Positions 25,941 through 36,200 of a stretch of 64,000 bases of DNA are shown here, piece after piece (position 1 is the stretch's first letter; every line of letters begins with the position of its first letter). The DNA is from Verrucomicrobiaceae bacterium (GTDB lineage Bacteria; Verrucomicrobiota; Verrucomicrobiia; Verrucomicrobiales; Akkermansiaceae). The notes below the pieces were generated by a model. The model was not told the DNA's origin. It saw nothing but the letters and a program-made list of their open reading frames with translations, and did no database searches. The position numbers and the translations under genes were made by a program. The DNA is taken from the NCBI GenBank assembly GCA_027491155.1, contig JAIXWR010000039.1, forward strand, positions 124,001 through 188,000. The letters run 5' to 3'.

Positions 25941-28709
25941 GTGCGACGCCTGCTTGCCGCCTTCCTGCTCAGCCTGCTGCCGTCCGCCGCCGCGGAAAGC
26001 CAGCCGCTGATCACCCGCGTCTGGCAATCGGAAGATGGACTGCCGGGAAATGTCGTGCGCTCGATGGTCCAGGCGGCCGACGGCTACCTGTGGATCGCCA
26101 CCGCCGAAGGAATCACCCGCTTCGACGGCACCGAGTTCGAGCCCGTCGAACCCGATGGCGAACTCCGCCGCGTCCGCTTCGCCTTCCGCCGGCTCTTCGC
26201 GCCCTCCGATGGCAGCTTGTGGGTCGCCACTTTCCAAGGCGGGCTCTTCCGGCTCGAGGGCAACCGCCTCGTCCAGGTCGTCGAAGCCCCGTCGCTGCGA
26301 CCTCCTCCGGTCAACCAGCTCGTCGCAGGCCCGGACGGCGTCGTCCACTTCATGCAGGGCGAACGGATCTGGCGCGTCGCCCGCGGCGTGGCCGCACCCG
26401 TGGAGGATCCCACGGACGAACTCCGCAAGCTCTTCGCCGAAGACTTCCAGCTCCAGCAGGCCGGCGGCCGCTCGGTCGCCGGCGAAGCTCCGCCATCCCT
26501 CCGTTCGCGCGACGGCCGCCTCTGGGCGACCGATGGCCTCAACCGCCTCGGCGTCTCGGAGCCCGACGGCCGCGTGACGCCGGTCGAACTGCCGGACGCG
26601 GCCACCTTCACGTTCAACGAGCTGCTTGAAGACCGCGAAGGCAACATCTGGGTCGCCACCCAGCTCAACGGGCTCGTCCGCATCCGACGCGGCCGGGTCG
26701 ACGTGATCGCCAGCGGCCAGGGTCTCGCCGAGCAGTCCGTTTACGCCCTCACCCAGGATTCCTCCGGCGCCTGGTGGATCGCCAACCGCCGCGGCGGGCT
26801 CGACCGTCTGACTGACGAAGGCGTCCAGCACCTCGAACTCGTCCCCACCGGCTACCACCGCCCGGCTTCCACCATGTTCGAGGACCGCGAGAAGCGCCTC
26901 TGGGTCGCTTCCCGCGGCGGCTCGGTCTTCCTCCACCGCGACGGCACGTTCGAGCCCCAGTTCTCCCGCAGCCAGGTGCCCTCGAAAGTCTTCACCATCG
27001 AACAGGACGACCGCGGCCTGATCTGGTTCGGCGGGGAGCAGGGCATCGCCTCCTTCGACGGACTCCAGGTCCGGCAGTTCGGCCCGGCCGACGGGGTCCC
27101 GGAGTGCACCGTGACCGTGCTGGAGCGGGGCCCCGGCGACACCTTGATCGCCGGAACCTCCGACGGCCGGGTTCTGCGCGGCGACCCGACCGGCTTCACC
27201 CCGCTCGGCGACCCGGCCCTGCTCCGCCACAGCTGGGTCTCCGGCATCCTCCCGCTCGGCCGCGACGAACTGTGGATCTCCACCCTCGGCGGCGGGCTTT
27301 TCCTCTGGAATGGAAAGCAGTGGCACCGCTTCGCCTCCGACGACGGCCTGCCCGACCTCCGCCTCACCTGCATTCTCGACGACGGCCGCGGCCACTTCTG
27401 GTTCGGCTCGCTGGGGGGCATCCTCCGCGCCAGCCGCAGCGAATTGATCGCCCGGGTGACGGATCGCGAGAAGCCGCTCCACTGGCTGCGCTTCGACCGC
27501 TCCGACGGCCTGCCCACCCGCGAATGCATGGGCGGCTATCACCCCGCCGGATGGAAAGGCAACGATGGCCGTCTCTGGTTCCCGACCAGCAACGGCGTCG
27601 TCCGGCTCCGTCCCGACCTCGTCGAAGTCAACCGCGTGCCGCCGCCCGTTTTCCTCAAGAGCACCCGCGTCAACGGCCGCCAGCAGGAAGCGCCCGCGGG
27701 CCGGGTCGATGCCGGACCGGGCCGCTCCCGCCTCGAGTTCCGCTTCGTCGGCCTCAGCTACAGCGCGCCGGAAAAGGTCACCTACCGCGCCCGCCTCGAA
27801 GGCCTCGACGACGGCTGGCGCGAGCTCGGCAGCCAGCGCGTCGCCGCCTACGAGGCCGTCCCGCCCGGCCGCTACACCTTCGAGGTCGTTGCAGTGAACG
27901 GCGACGGCGTCTGGAGCCGCGAGCCCGCCCGCATCCCGGTCCGCGTCCTTCCGCATTTCTGGGAATCCGCGTGGTTCCTCCTCGGCGTCACCGGCCTCAC
28001 CCTCGCCTGCGCCGCCGCAGCCGGCTGGGCCATCGCGCGGTCCCGCATGAAGCGCCGCATCCAGGGCCTGAAAATCCGCCACGCCCGCGAGGCCGAACGA
28101 GCCCGCATCGCCCGCGACCTCCACGACGACCTCGGCGCCAGCCTCACCGAAATCTCCATCCTCTCCGCCCTCGCCGCCGAAGGTGGCGACGAAACGACCA
28201 TGCGCCCTGCCCTCGACCAGCTCTCCCACAAGGCGAAGGTGGTCGTCGGTGCGCTCGATGAAATCGTCTGGGCCGTCAACCCGCGCGAGGACACCCTGCG
28301 CTCCCTCGTCGACTACCTCGCCGCCTTCGCACGCGAGTTCCTCGACACCGCCGGCATCCCGCTGCGCACCGACATTCCGCGGAACGTCCCCGACCTCCCG
28401 CTCGATGCCACCGCGCGCCACGGCGTCTTCCTCGCCGCACGCGAGGCCCTGAACAACCTCGTCAAACACTCCAAGGCCACCGAAGCCCGCCTCTCGGTGC
28501 GCATCGATCCCGGCGAACTCTTCATCCGCATCGAGGACAACGGCCGCGGCTTCTCCCAGGAGTGGGAAGCGAAAGGCTACGGCGTCGCGAACCTGCGCGA
28601 ACGCATGAAATCCTGCGGCGGCGACTGCTCCATCGCCAGCATCCCCGGCGAAGGCGTCACCGTCACCCTGACCCTTCCGCTGCTTGCCGACCCTTCACCA
28701 CCGCCCTAG
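25941..28709 (+). CDS. Periplasmic-propeller sensor histidine kinase (NarX/LytS-like HisKA_3 type)
   Basis: This 922-residue inner-membrane sensor starts at a GTG. The signal is MRRLLAAFLLSLLPSAAA. About 25-590 is made of two-component-regulator propeller repeats (DGYLWIATAEGITRFDG, EGNIWVATQLNGLVRI, GLIWFGGEQGIASFDG and more). About 590-660 is a Y_Y_Y domain ending RYTFEVVAVNGDGVWS. A membrane segment (WFLLGVTGLTLACAAAAGW) is at about 675-695. The kinase is HisKA_3 with phospho-acceptor His728 in RIARDLHDDLGASLTEISIL, then an HATPase with IRIEDNGRGF and GYGVANLRERM. Sensors of this layout bind oligosaccharides released outside. The response regulator follows after one base. Confidence 0.92.
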   Translation: MRRLLAAFLLSLLPSAAAESQPLITRVWQSEDGLPGNVVRSMVQAADGYLWIATAEGITRFDGTEFEPVEPDGELRRVRFAFRRLFAPSDGSLWVATFQGGLFRLEGNRLVQVVEAPSLRPPPVNQLVAGPDGVVHFMQGERIWRVARGVAAPVEDPTDELRKLFAEDFQLQQAGGRSVAGEAPPSLRSRDGRLWATDGLNRLGVSEPDGRVTPVELPDAATFTFNELLEDREGNIWVATQLNGLVRIRRGRVDVIASGQGLAEQSVYALTQDSSGAWWIANRRGGLDRLTDEGVQHLELVPTGYHRPASTMFEDREKRLWVASRGGSVFLHRDGTFEPQFSRSQVPSKVFTIEQDDRGLIWFGGEQGIASFDGLQVRQFGPADGVPECTVTVLERGPGDTLIAGTSDGRVLRGDPTGFTPLGDPALLRHSWVSGILPLGRDELWISTLGGGLFLWNGKQWHRFASDDGLPDLRLTCILDDGRGHFWFGSLGGILRASRSELIARVTDREKPLHWLRFDRSDGLPTRECMGGYHPAGWKGNDGRLWFPTSNGVVRLRPDLVEVNRVPPPVFLKSTRVNGRQQEAPAGRVDAGPGRSRLEFRFVGLSYSAPEKVTYRARLEGLDDGWRELGSQRVAAYEAVPPGRYTFEVVAVNGDGVWSREPARIPVRVLPHFWESAWFLLGVTGLTLACAAAAGWAIARSRMKRRIQGLKIRHAREAERARIARDLHDDLGASLTEISILSALAAEGGDETTMRPALDQLSHKAKVVVGALDEIVWAVNPREDTLRSLVDYLAAFAREFLDTAGIPLRTDIPRNVPDLPLDATARHGVFLAAREALNNLVKHSKATEARLSVRIDPGELFIRIEDNGRGFSQEWEAKGYGVANLRERMKSCGGDCSIASIPGEGVTVTLTLPLLADPSPPP

Positions 28710-28710
28710 C

Positions 28711-29394
28711 ATGAGCCCCGTGCCTTCCAAGACCGAGACCACCGACGTCGCCATCGTCGAAGACAACGCCGCGCTCGGCAGCAGCCTGAAGAAGGTCGTC
28801 GAGTCGGACGCGACCCTCCGCTGCATCGGCGTCTGGACCACCGCGGAAGACGCCTTGAAAAAGATCGACGCCTTCCGCCCGCACATCGTGCTGATGGACA
28901 TCAATCTCCCCGGCATGTCCGGCATCGAGGCCACCGCGCGGCTCAAGCAGCACCTGCCCGACATCAAGGTCGTGATGGTCACCGTTTACCGCGACCACGA
29001 CAAGATCTTCGCCGCCCTCAAGGCCGGTGCCTGCGGCTACCTCCTCAAGCGCTCCAACCCCGCGGAAGTCCGCGAGGCCATCCACGACGTCCGCAGCGGC
29101 GGTGCGCCGATGAGCCCCGAGATCGCCCGCCGCGTGGTCGAAGCCTTCCACCAGCCGGTCAAGACGGGCCCCTCGGTGGTCGACGACGTGAAGCTCTCCA
29201 AGCGCGAGACCGAGATCCTCGAACTCCTCTGCGAAGGCCTGGCCAACAAGGAAATCGCCGACCGTCTCGACATCTCGGTGGAAACGGTCCGCGTCCACCT
29301 CAAGCACGTTTACGAGAAGCTCCACGTCCGCTCCCGCACCGAGGCCGCGATGAAGTTCCGCGACTCCCGCGAGGAGCCCCGCTTCCCGCTCTGA
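28711..29394 (+). CDS. NarL/FixJ-family response regulator
   Basis: This 227-residue protein is transcribed with the sensor (one base between stop and start). The receiver domain has the acidic pair VEDN and phospho-acceptor Asp63 in HIVLMDINLPGMSG, with the switch Lys in GACGYLLKRSNP. The C-terminal LuxR-type helix-turn-helix (about 165-210) has LSKRETEILELLCEGLANKE and ETVRVHLKHVYEKL. NarL-type proteins bind paired heptamers as inverted 7-2-7 repeats. Four such repeats occur at promoters of this same locus (13944, 22012, 29409, 33145), so it is the likely activator of the pectin genes. Confidence 0.93.
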   Translation: MSPVPSKTETTDVAIVEDNAALGSSLKKVVESDATLRCIGVWTTAEDALKKIDAFRPHIVLMDINLPGMSGIEATARLKQHLPDIKVVMVTVYRDHDKIFAALKAGACGYLLKRSNPAEVREAIHDVRSGGAPMSPEIARRVVEAFHQPVKTGPSVVDDVKLSKRETEILELLCEGLANKEIADRLDISVETVRVHLKHVYEKLHVRSRTEAAMKFRDSREEPRFPL

Positions 29395-29408
29395 GCGGTC
29401 CGCACGCG

Positions 29409-29431
29409 TAACCCCCTCGGGTGAATCGACT
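29409..29431 (+). promoter_or_regulatory. NarL-type 7-2-7 site with -35 upstream of the SGNH-scaffold gene
   Basis: TAACCCC-CT-CGGGTGA (29409-29424) is followed one base later by TCGACT (29426-29431), the position of the -35 at the other three sites. A weak -10 (GATGCT, 29449-29454) lies 17 bases on. Confidence 0.5.
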
Positions 29432-29506
29432 CGCCAAAGCGGCGGTCCGATGCTCGCGATGATGGAGGCCCGGATTCTTCCCCCGGGCTCCGGTCAAGGT
29501 GCGACC

Positions 29507-32500
29507 ATGAGCGACTCCGCCCGAAAACCCGATTCCCTTTCCCTGCGGTCCATCCGCCTGGCGGCGCTTCTAACAGCTTTGGCCGGCCCGGCCCGCGCCA
29601 CGCCCGCGACCGTCGTCGGCACCGGCCTCGACCAGTCCGCCCTCGTGCAGTGGACCGCGGTCGCGAACGCCACCGACTACGTCATCGAGCACAAGCCCTC
29701 CTCCGGCGGCACCTGGACGGTCTTCGCCGACGGCGTCTCGACCCGCCGTGGTGTCACCGTCACCGGACTGGCCAACGGCATCTCCCACGATTTCCGCGTC
29801 TCCTCGGTCACCGGAGGCATCACCTCGCCGCCCTCCACCCCGCTCACCCTCGTTCCCGGTTCCACGGTCCCGGATCCGGACTTGCTCCGGCAGGTTCTTT
29901 CGAGCGGCCAGAGCCTCTCGATCGGAGCCGTCGGCTCGCCACCGCTCAGCACCACCCAGCCCTTCAACAACCGGATGCTGACCATCGGCAGCAACGCCCT
30001 CGTCCCGCTGGTCGAGCCCGCCACGGGCGCCAGCGACGGCGTCGAGTCGATGTCCAGCGGCCTCGCCAACCAGCTCCGCTCGCTGGTCGGCTCGGAGTTC
30101 CGCAGCATCGTCTCGCTGCACGGTATCGGCGGCACCGCCTACTCGGGATTGAAAAAGGGCACCACCGCCTATGCCAACGGCCAGGCCCAGCAGGCCGCCG
30201 CCTTCGACCTGGCCCTCGCCCAAGGCCGTCCGCATCTCGTCCAGGCCGTCACCATCGTCCACGGCGAGACCGACGAGGCCAACGGCGTGAGCGCCGCCCA
30301 GTACCGCGACTTCCTCGTCGAGTGGCAGAACGACTACCAGAACGACGCGCAGGCCCTGACCGGCCAGACCGGAACCCTGCCGCTCTTCACCTGCCAGATG
30401 TCGTCGTGGATGCGCTACGGCCGCGTCCGCCCGAACACCGCCCTCGGCCAGTTGATGGCCGCCCGCGAGCACCCCGGAAAGATCCACCTCGTCGCGCCGA
30501 AGTACATCTTCGACTACAGCGACCAGGTCCACATGAAGGCCTACTCCTACCGCAGGCTCGGCGAGTACTACGGCAAGGTGATGAAGCGCGTCCTCGTCGA
30601 CCGCCAGCCCTGGATGCCGCTCGCACCGCTCTCGATCGTCCGCGGCGGCAAGATCATCACCGCCCGCTTCCACGTGCCGGTTCCCCCGCTCCGCTTCGAC
30701 ACCGTCGCCGTGATGCCCGCGCCGAACCACGGCTTCGAGTTCATCGACAGCACCTCCTCCGCCCGCATCACCCGAGTCCGGATCAGCGGGCCGGACACCG
30801 TGACGATCGAACTCGATCGCGAACCGACCGGTGCCAACCCCACCCTCGGCTACGCGCTCACCGGCGTCCTCAACACCACCGCCGGCCGCAACATCGCCAC
30901 CGCCCCGAAAGGCAACCTCCGCGACTCGGATTCCACGCCCGCCCTTCATGCCGACGCCAACGTTCCCGTCACCATGGGCACCACCCTGCCGAACTGGTGC
31001 ATGACCTTCAACGACCCCGTCGGCACGTCCGAAGTCCCGCCCACCCTCACCGCCACCAGCGTTGCCGCGCCCGGCCGCATCGATCTCGCCTGGACCGCCG
31101 TCCCCGGTGCCACCGGCTACCGCATCGTCCGCGCCACCTCCAGCGGCGGCGCCTTCGCCACCGTCGCCGAACTCGGCCCCGCGGCGCTTTCCTACTCCGA
31201 CACCGGTCTAACAGATCCCACGGCCACCCTCTTCTACGGAGTCGCCGCCCTGCACCCGACCGGCGAACTCTATTCCAACGAAGCCTGTGCCGCACCCGCC
31301 GGCCGCGCCCCGGCCACCGCCGTCTGGAACGGGAACCTCGCCTCCGGCGCCTGGGACCCCGTCACCGCCAACTGGACGGTCGCAAGCAGCCCCGCCGCAA
31401 CCACGACTGGCGACACCGTCGTCTTCAACGACAGCGCCACCGGTCTCCAGATCCGCCCCGCCGGTGCTGTCCATCCCGGCTCGATCTCGTTCTCTAACAA
31501 CTCTCTCGCCCTTTCCCTGGTTCCCGGCACCACGGGATCGATCGCCGGCCCGGGAACCCTCACCAAATCCGGCAGCGGAGCCCTCACCCTCGCCCCCCTT
31601 GCCGATCTCATCTCGCTCGCCAACTGCGTCACCACCGCCGGCAGCGAGCGCGTCACCGTCACCTCCACCGCCGGCATCGTCCCCGGCATGTCGGTCACCG
31701 CCACCAACGGCTCGCTCGCGCCCTTCACCACCGTCGCCGCCATCGAGGACGCCACCCGCCTCATCATCTCGCCCGCCGCCGCCGGCACCGGCAGCACCAG
31801 CACCTATTACTTCGCCCGGCCGAACACCTACTCCGGCGGCACCTTCCTCCAGTCCGGCACCCTCACCCTCGGCAGCGTCCACGCGAACCAGTCCGGCCTC
31901 GGCAGCGGCCCGGTGACCTTCCAAGGCGGAAATCTGACGATGTATTCCACGGGCACCTCCTTCACCGCCGGCGTGCTCGCCAACGATCTCATCGCCGCCA
32001 CTACCGGCACCCTCACCGCAGCCCCGCGCTGCGCCATCGCGGGACGACTCACCGGCGGCGGCACCTTGAACGTCACGCTGCCCTTCATCCGCACCGACTT
32101 CACCGGCGACTGGTCCGGCTTCACCGGCCGCGTCAACGCCACCACCACCAACTCCACCCAAGGCGACTTCCGCCTCGGCCACACCTACCCGATGCCCGGC
32201 GCGGCCTTCAACCTCGGCCCCAAGGTCCACTTCATGACCACCGTCGCGGTTCCCGCCACCGGCCTCGACCTCTCCATCGGCGAACTCGCCGGAAGCACCG
32301 GCTCCTTCTTGAAAGGCGGCCCCACCACCACCGGGCCGGTGCTCACCTACACCGTCGGCGAACGGAACACCGACGCCACCTTTTCCGGCATCATCACGGA
32401 ACAAGCGGCCGGCGCCGTCACCGCCATCCGCAAGGCCGGCACCGGCACCTGGACCCTGAACGCGGCCAACACCTACAAAGGAAAAACCACCGTCGCCGGC

Positions 32501-33097
32501 GGCACCCTCCGCCTCGCGTCCCCGGGCTCCATCACCAACACCAGCCCCACCGAAATCCTCTCCGGCGGCACCCTTCGCCTCGCGGGTGGCGCGCTCAACA
32601 CCGCCTCCGTCCTCGTCCAAACCGGCGGCACCCTCGCCGGCACCGGCACCCTCGCCGGCACCGTGACCAACCACGGCACCATCCTCGGCGACGCCGCCGG
32701 CACGCCCACCTTCACCGGCAGCATCGTCAACCACGGCACCATCCGCCTCACCGGCGGTGCCTCCATCACCGCCACCGGCACCATCACCAACCACGGCGTC
32801 TTCGACAAGATCACCGGCGCCGCCGCCCTGCCGCCGCGCTTCACCAATCTCGGCGTCGTGCTCGATTCCTCCCTCATACGCGTCAAGGAGGCCCGCATCG
32901 AAGCCGGCCAGTTCATCGCCACCATCGCGTCCCACCCCGGCCACGGCTACCGGCTCCAGCGCAACAACTCGCTCGCCCCCGCCGGCTGGCAGGACGTGGG
33001 CCCGACGCTCCCCGGCACCGGCTCCGTCATCCAGCTCTCCGATCCCCTCGATCCCGCCCGCTCCTCCCGCTTCTACCGGATCAAGGTGGACCCCTAG
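29507..33097 (+). CDS. Secreted SGNH esterase-like protein with beta-strand-repeat scaffold
   Basis: This is a protein of about 1196 residues from the ATG at 29507, chosen because AAGGTG lies 7 bases upstream and a signal peptide (LAALLTALAGPARA) follows. An FN3 domain (about 32-118) precedes an SGNH-like domain (about 125-390): SSGQSLSIGAVGSPPL with the nucleophile Ser, VTIVHGETDEANG resembling the GES block, and DYSDQVHMKAYSYRRLGEYY with the Asp/His. A second FN3 follows (about 510-600), then PATR-like repeats to about 1130 and a short C-terminal domain ending FYRIKVDP without the Asp-rich repeat. It probably deacetylates pectic or other glycans at the surface. A roughly 300-residue stretch of the repeats is homologous to residues about 1015-1345 of the PL1-scaffold protein. 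Confidence 0.78.
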   Translation: MSDSARKPDSLSLRSIRLAALLTALAGPARATPATVVGTGLDQSALVQWTAVANATDYVIEHKPSSGGTWTVFADGVSTRRGVTVTGLANGISHDFRVSSVTGGITSPPSTPLTLVPGSTVPDPDLLRQVLSSGQSLSIGAVGSPPLSTTQPFNNRMLTIGSNALVPLVEPATGASDGVESMSSGLANQLRSLVGSEFRSIVSLHGIGGTAYSGLKKGTTAYANGQAQQAAAFDLALAQGRPHLVQAVTIVHGETDEANGVSAAQYRDFLVEWQNDYQNDAQALTGQTGTLPLFTCQMSSWMRYGRVRPNTALGQLMAAREHPGKIHLVAPKYIFDYSDQVHMKAYSYRRLGEYYGKVMKRVLVDRQPWMPLAPLSIVRGGKIITARFHVPVPPLRFDTVAVMPAPNHGFEFIDSTSSARITRVRISGPDTVTIELDREPTGANPTLGYALTGVLNTTAGRNIATAPKGNLRDSDSTPALHADANVPVTMGTTLPNWCMTFNDPVGTSEVPPTLTATSVAAPGRIDLAWTAVPGATGYRIVRATSSGGAFATVAELGPAALSYSDTGLTDPTATLFYGVAALHPTGELYSNEACAAPAGRAPATAVWNGNLASGAWDPVTANWTVASSPAATTTGDTVVFNDSATGLQIRPAGAVHPGSISFSNNSLALSLVPGTTGSIAGPGTLTKSGSGALTLAPLADLISLANCVTTAGSERVTVTSTAGIVPGMSVTATNGSLAPFTTVAAIEDATRLIISPAAAGTGSTSTYYFARPNTYSGGTFLQSGTLTLGSVHANQSGLGSGPVTFQGGNLTMYSTGTSFTAGVLANDLIAATTGTLTAAPRCAIAGRLTGGGTLNVTLPFIRTDFTGDWSGFTGRVNATTTNSTQGDFRLGHTYPMPGAAFNLGPKVHFMTTVAVPATGLDLSIGELAGSTGSFLKGGPTTTGPVLTYTVGERNTDATFSGIITEQAAGAVTAIRKAGTGTWTLNAANTYKGKTTVAGGTLRLASPGSITNTSPTEILSGGTLRLAGGALNTASVLVQTGGTLAGTGTLAGTVTNHGTILGDAAGTPTFTGSIVNHGTIRLTGGASITATGTITNHGVFDKITGAAALPPRFTNLGVVLDSSLIRVKEARIEAGQFIATIASHPGHGYRLQRNNSLAPAGWQDVGPTLPGTGSVIQLSDPLDPARSSRFYRIKVDP

Positions 33098-33144
33098 GAC
33101 CCTTCCGGCGACGACCGCGGCCCGGCTCTCATCCGCCAGCCGTA

Positions 33145-33167
33145 TACCCCCCTTTGGGTAATCGACG
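33145..33167 (+). promoter_or_regulatory. NarL-type 7-2-7 site with -35 upstream of the giant scaffold gene
   Basis: TACCCCC-CT-TTGGGTA (33145-33160) is followed one base later by TCGACG (33162-33167). GATAAG at 33186-33191 could be the -10 (18-base spacer). The start codon at 33255 would leave a leader of about 55-60 bases. Confidence 0.6.
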
Positions 33168-33254
33168 CCCGTCCCTGCCATCCCCGATAAGCTTCATGAC
33201 ACGCGCGAAAACCCCTGCCGCGGATTTCCAAAAACCAAGGACCTGAAAACCCCG

Positions 33255-36200
33255 ATGAAAACAACCCAGCTCGGCGCCGCCACGCGCGCCTCCCTCCTCG
33301 CCTGCGCCGCCATCTGCGCTTCCAACAGCGCTTCCGCTGCCGTCATTTCCAAGGCCGACAACGCCGACAATCTCAACCTCGCCACCTCCTGGGTCGGCGG
33401 AGTGGTTCCCGGCAACGCCGACACCGCGCTTTGGAACTCCACCGTGACCAGCCCCAGCACGGCCAACCTCGGTGCCAGCTTCACGATCGGTGCCTTGAAG
33501 ATCGCCGATCCGACAGGCCTCGTCACCATCAACGGCGCGGGCCTGGAGCTTGCCATCAACTCAGGCGGCATCGACCTTTCCACCGCCACCCAGGACCTGA
33601 CGATCAACTCGAACCTGCGCTTCCTCAGCGCCGTCCACCAGCTCCAGGTTCCCGTCGGCCGCACCCTCACCTTCCTCAACGTGCCCGTCCGCAACCCCGG
33701 GCAGAACAACGACCTGGTCGGCGGCGTCGTCCGCGTCGATCCCGCCGGCGGCACCGTCAAGGTCGGCACCGTCGCACGTGCCGCAATCCTCGAGGGCGGC
33801 GCAAACCTCAATCCCTTCATGACCTTTGGCGACAACGCCTGGGCCGCCACCGATGCCTCGGGCAATGTCATTGCCGCAACCGACGCGGTGTGGACCGCAA
33901 GCGTGGGAACGGGCTTCGCTGCCGGCCCCGCCGCCGTCAGCGCCAGCTTCACCCAAAGCGGCAACGGCGGCTACGAAGGCGTCACCTTCAAGGACACCGT
34001 CACCGCCCACACGCTGACCCTCACCAGCGCCACCACCTTCACCGGTCGCGGCGTGTTGATGTCTTCCACCTGCGTCGGCGGCACCATCACCGGCGGCAAC
34101 ATCCGTCCCAACCGCGTCAGCACCGCCGGCGCGACCTTTCCGATCATCCAGAACAGCACGATCGGCGACCTGACCCTGGGCTCCATCGTTCCCAACGCGT
34201 CCACGAACACCCCGGTCTCCCTCGTGAAAGCCGGCCCCGGGAAACTCATCATCACCGCCAACCAAGGTTACACCGCCCGCACCTTCATCCACGGCGGAAC
34301 CCTCCAGCTCGGCGCAGGCGGCACCTCCGGGCAACTGGCCGCCGCCAGCAGCAACGTGATCAACAACGGCGCGCTGGTCGTCGACCGCTCGAACGACATC
34401 GCCCTCGCCAACATCATCAGCGGCACCGGCACCCTCACCAAAACCGGCGCCGGCACCTTGACCCTCGGCACCACCAACACTTACTCCGGCGCGACCACCG
34501 TCACGGGTGGCCTCGTCAGCATCGGGGCCGTCGGCAGCCTCGGCTCCACCCCGTCCCTCACACTGAATGGCGGCGGCATCCGCTGGACCGCCGCCGCGGA
34601 CATCTCGTCCATCCCCACCACCATCGGCGCGGGCGGCACGACGCTCGACACCGCCACCGGCGTCGCGGTGACCCTCACGGGCAGCGTCGGCAATTCCGGC
34701 AGCGGCTTCGTCATCAAGACCGGCAGCGGATCGCTTACCCTCTCCGGCGCCAATTCCTACTCCGGCGGCACCACCGTTTCCGCCGGCTCCCTCATCGCCG
34801 CCAATGCCAGCGGCTCCGCCACCGGCTCCGGCGCGGTCTCGGTCGCCAGCGGCGGCACGCTCGGCGGAACCGGCATCATCGCAGGCAGCGTCAATGTCAC
34901 CACCGGTGGCAAAGTCACCCCGGGTGCCAGCGTCGGAACGCTCACTGTCGGCGGCCTCGACCTCGATGCAGGCTCCCTGCTCGACTACGAATTCTCCGGC
35001 TCCAACGACCTGATCACCGCCGGTGCCGTCAACATCGACGGCGGATCGGTCGCCCTCTATCAGGAGGGAACCGTCAACGCATTCGCCACCCCGGGCACCT
35101 ACAACCTGATCGCCTACACCAGCCTCACCGGCAGCCCGGCCTCGCTCTCGGTCTCCAACCAGCAGCCGGGCTTCAGCTACACCTTCGGCTCCAACGGCAC
35201 CCACGTGACGCTGACCATCGCCACCACCGGCGCGGTCCGCAACTGGACCAATCCCGCCGGAGGAAGCTGGGCCAACAACTCCAACTGGGACGGCACCTTC
35301 CCGAACGGCCAGGGCAGCACTGCGAACTTCAACCTCAACCTCACCGGCGGCCCCGCCACCGTGACCCTCGATGCCAACCGCACCGTCGGCGCCCTCACCT
35401 TCCTCAGCGCCGCCAACAGCTACACCATCGCCCAAGGCAGCGGCGGCTCCCTGACCATGGACAACGGCGGCAGCGGCTCGTCGATCCTCAACGGAGCCGG
35501 CGTCCACTTCATCAACGTGCCGGTCACGCTCGCCACCAACACGGTGGTCGACACCTCGACCCTCACCGACAGCATTACCCTCGGCGATGTCGTCTCCGGC
35601 TCCGGCACGCTGACGAAAACCGGTCCCGGCAGCCTCGTCCTTTCGGGTTCCAACACCTTCGCCGGCAAGCTGACGCTCTCCGGCGGCACCACCACCTTCG
35701 CCAGCGGCGGACTCGGAGCGGGCAACCTCGACATCGACGCCACCACCCTGGTCTGGGACACGGGCAACACCCAGGACATCACCGCGGGCGGCCGGGTCAT
35801 CACCTTCGGCGCCAATCCGGTGACCTTCAATACCAACGGCAACGACGTCACCCTCGCCAACGACTTCGGCAACGCCGGAGCGGCCGCATTCACCAAGGCC
35901 GGACTCGGCAAGCTCACCCTGCTTGCCGACACGACCTTCCCGGGCAACGTCACCCTCGCCGCAGGCACCCTCCAACTCGGCAACGGTGGTGCCGCGGGTT
36001 CGATCTCCGCCGTCAACCTGGTCAACAACGGCCAGATCGTCGTGAACCGGAACTCCGACCTCATCCTCTCGTCCCTCATCTCCGGGACCGGCGGCCTCGC
36101 CCAGAACGGACCGTCGATCCTCGACCTGAACGCCGCCAACACCTTCACCGGCGACACCACCATCGCCGCGGGCGCCACGATCCGCCTGCTCAACGGCCTC

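Noticed and set aside
25761-28469. 902-codon minus-strand open frame opposite the sensor kinase
   Set aside because: A shadow of the kinase gene; no start signal and no recognisable domain.
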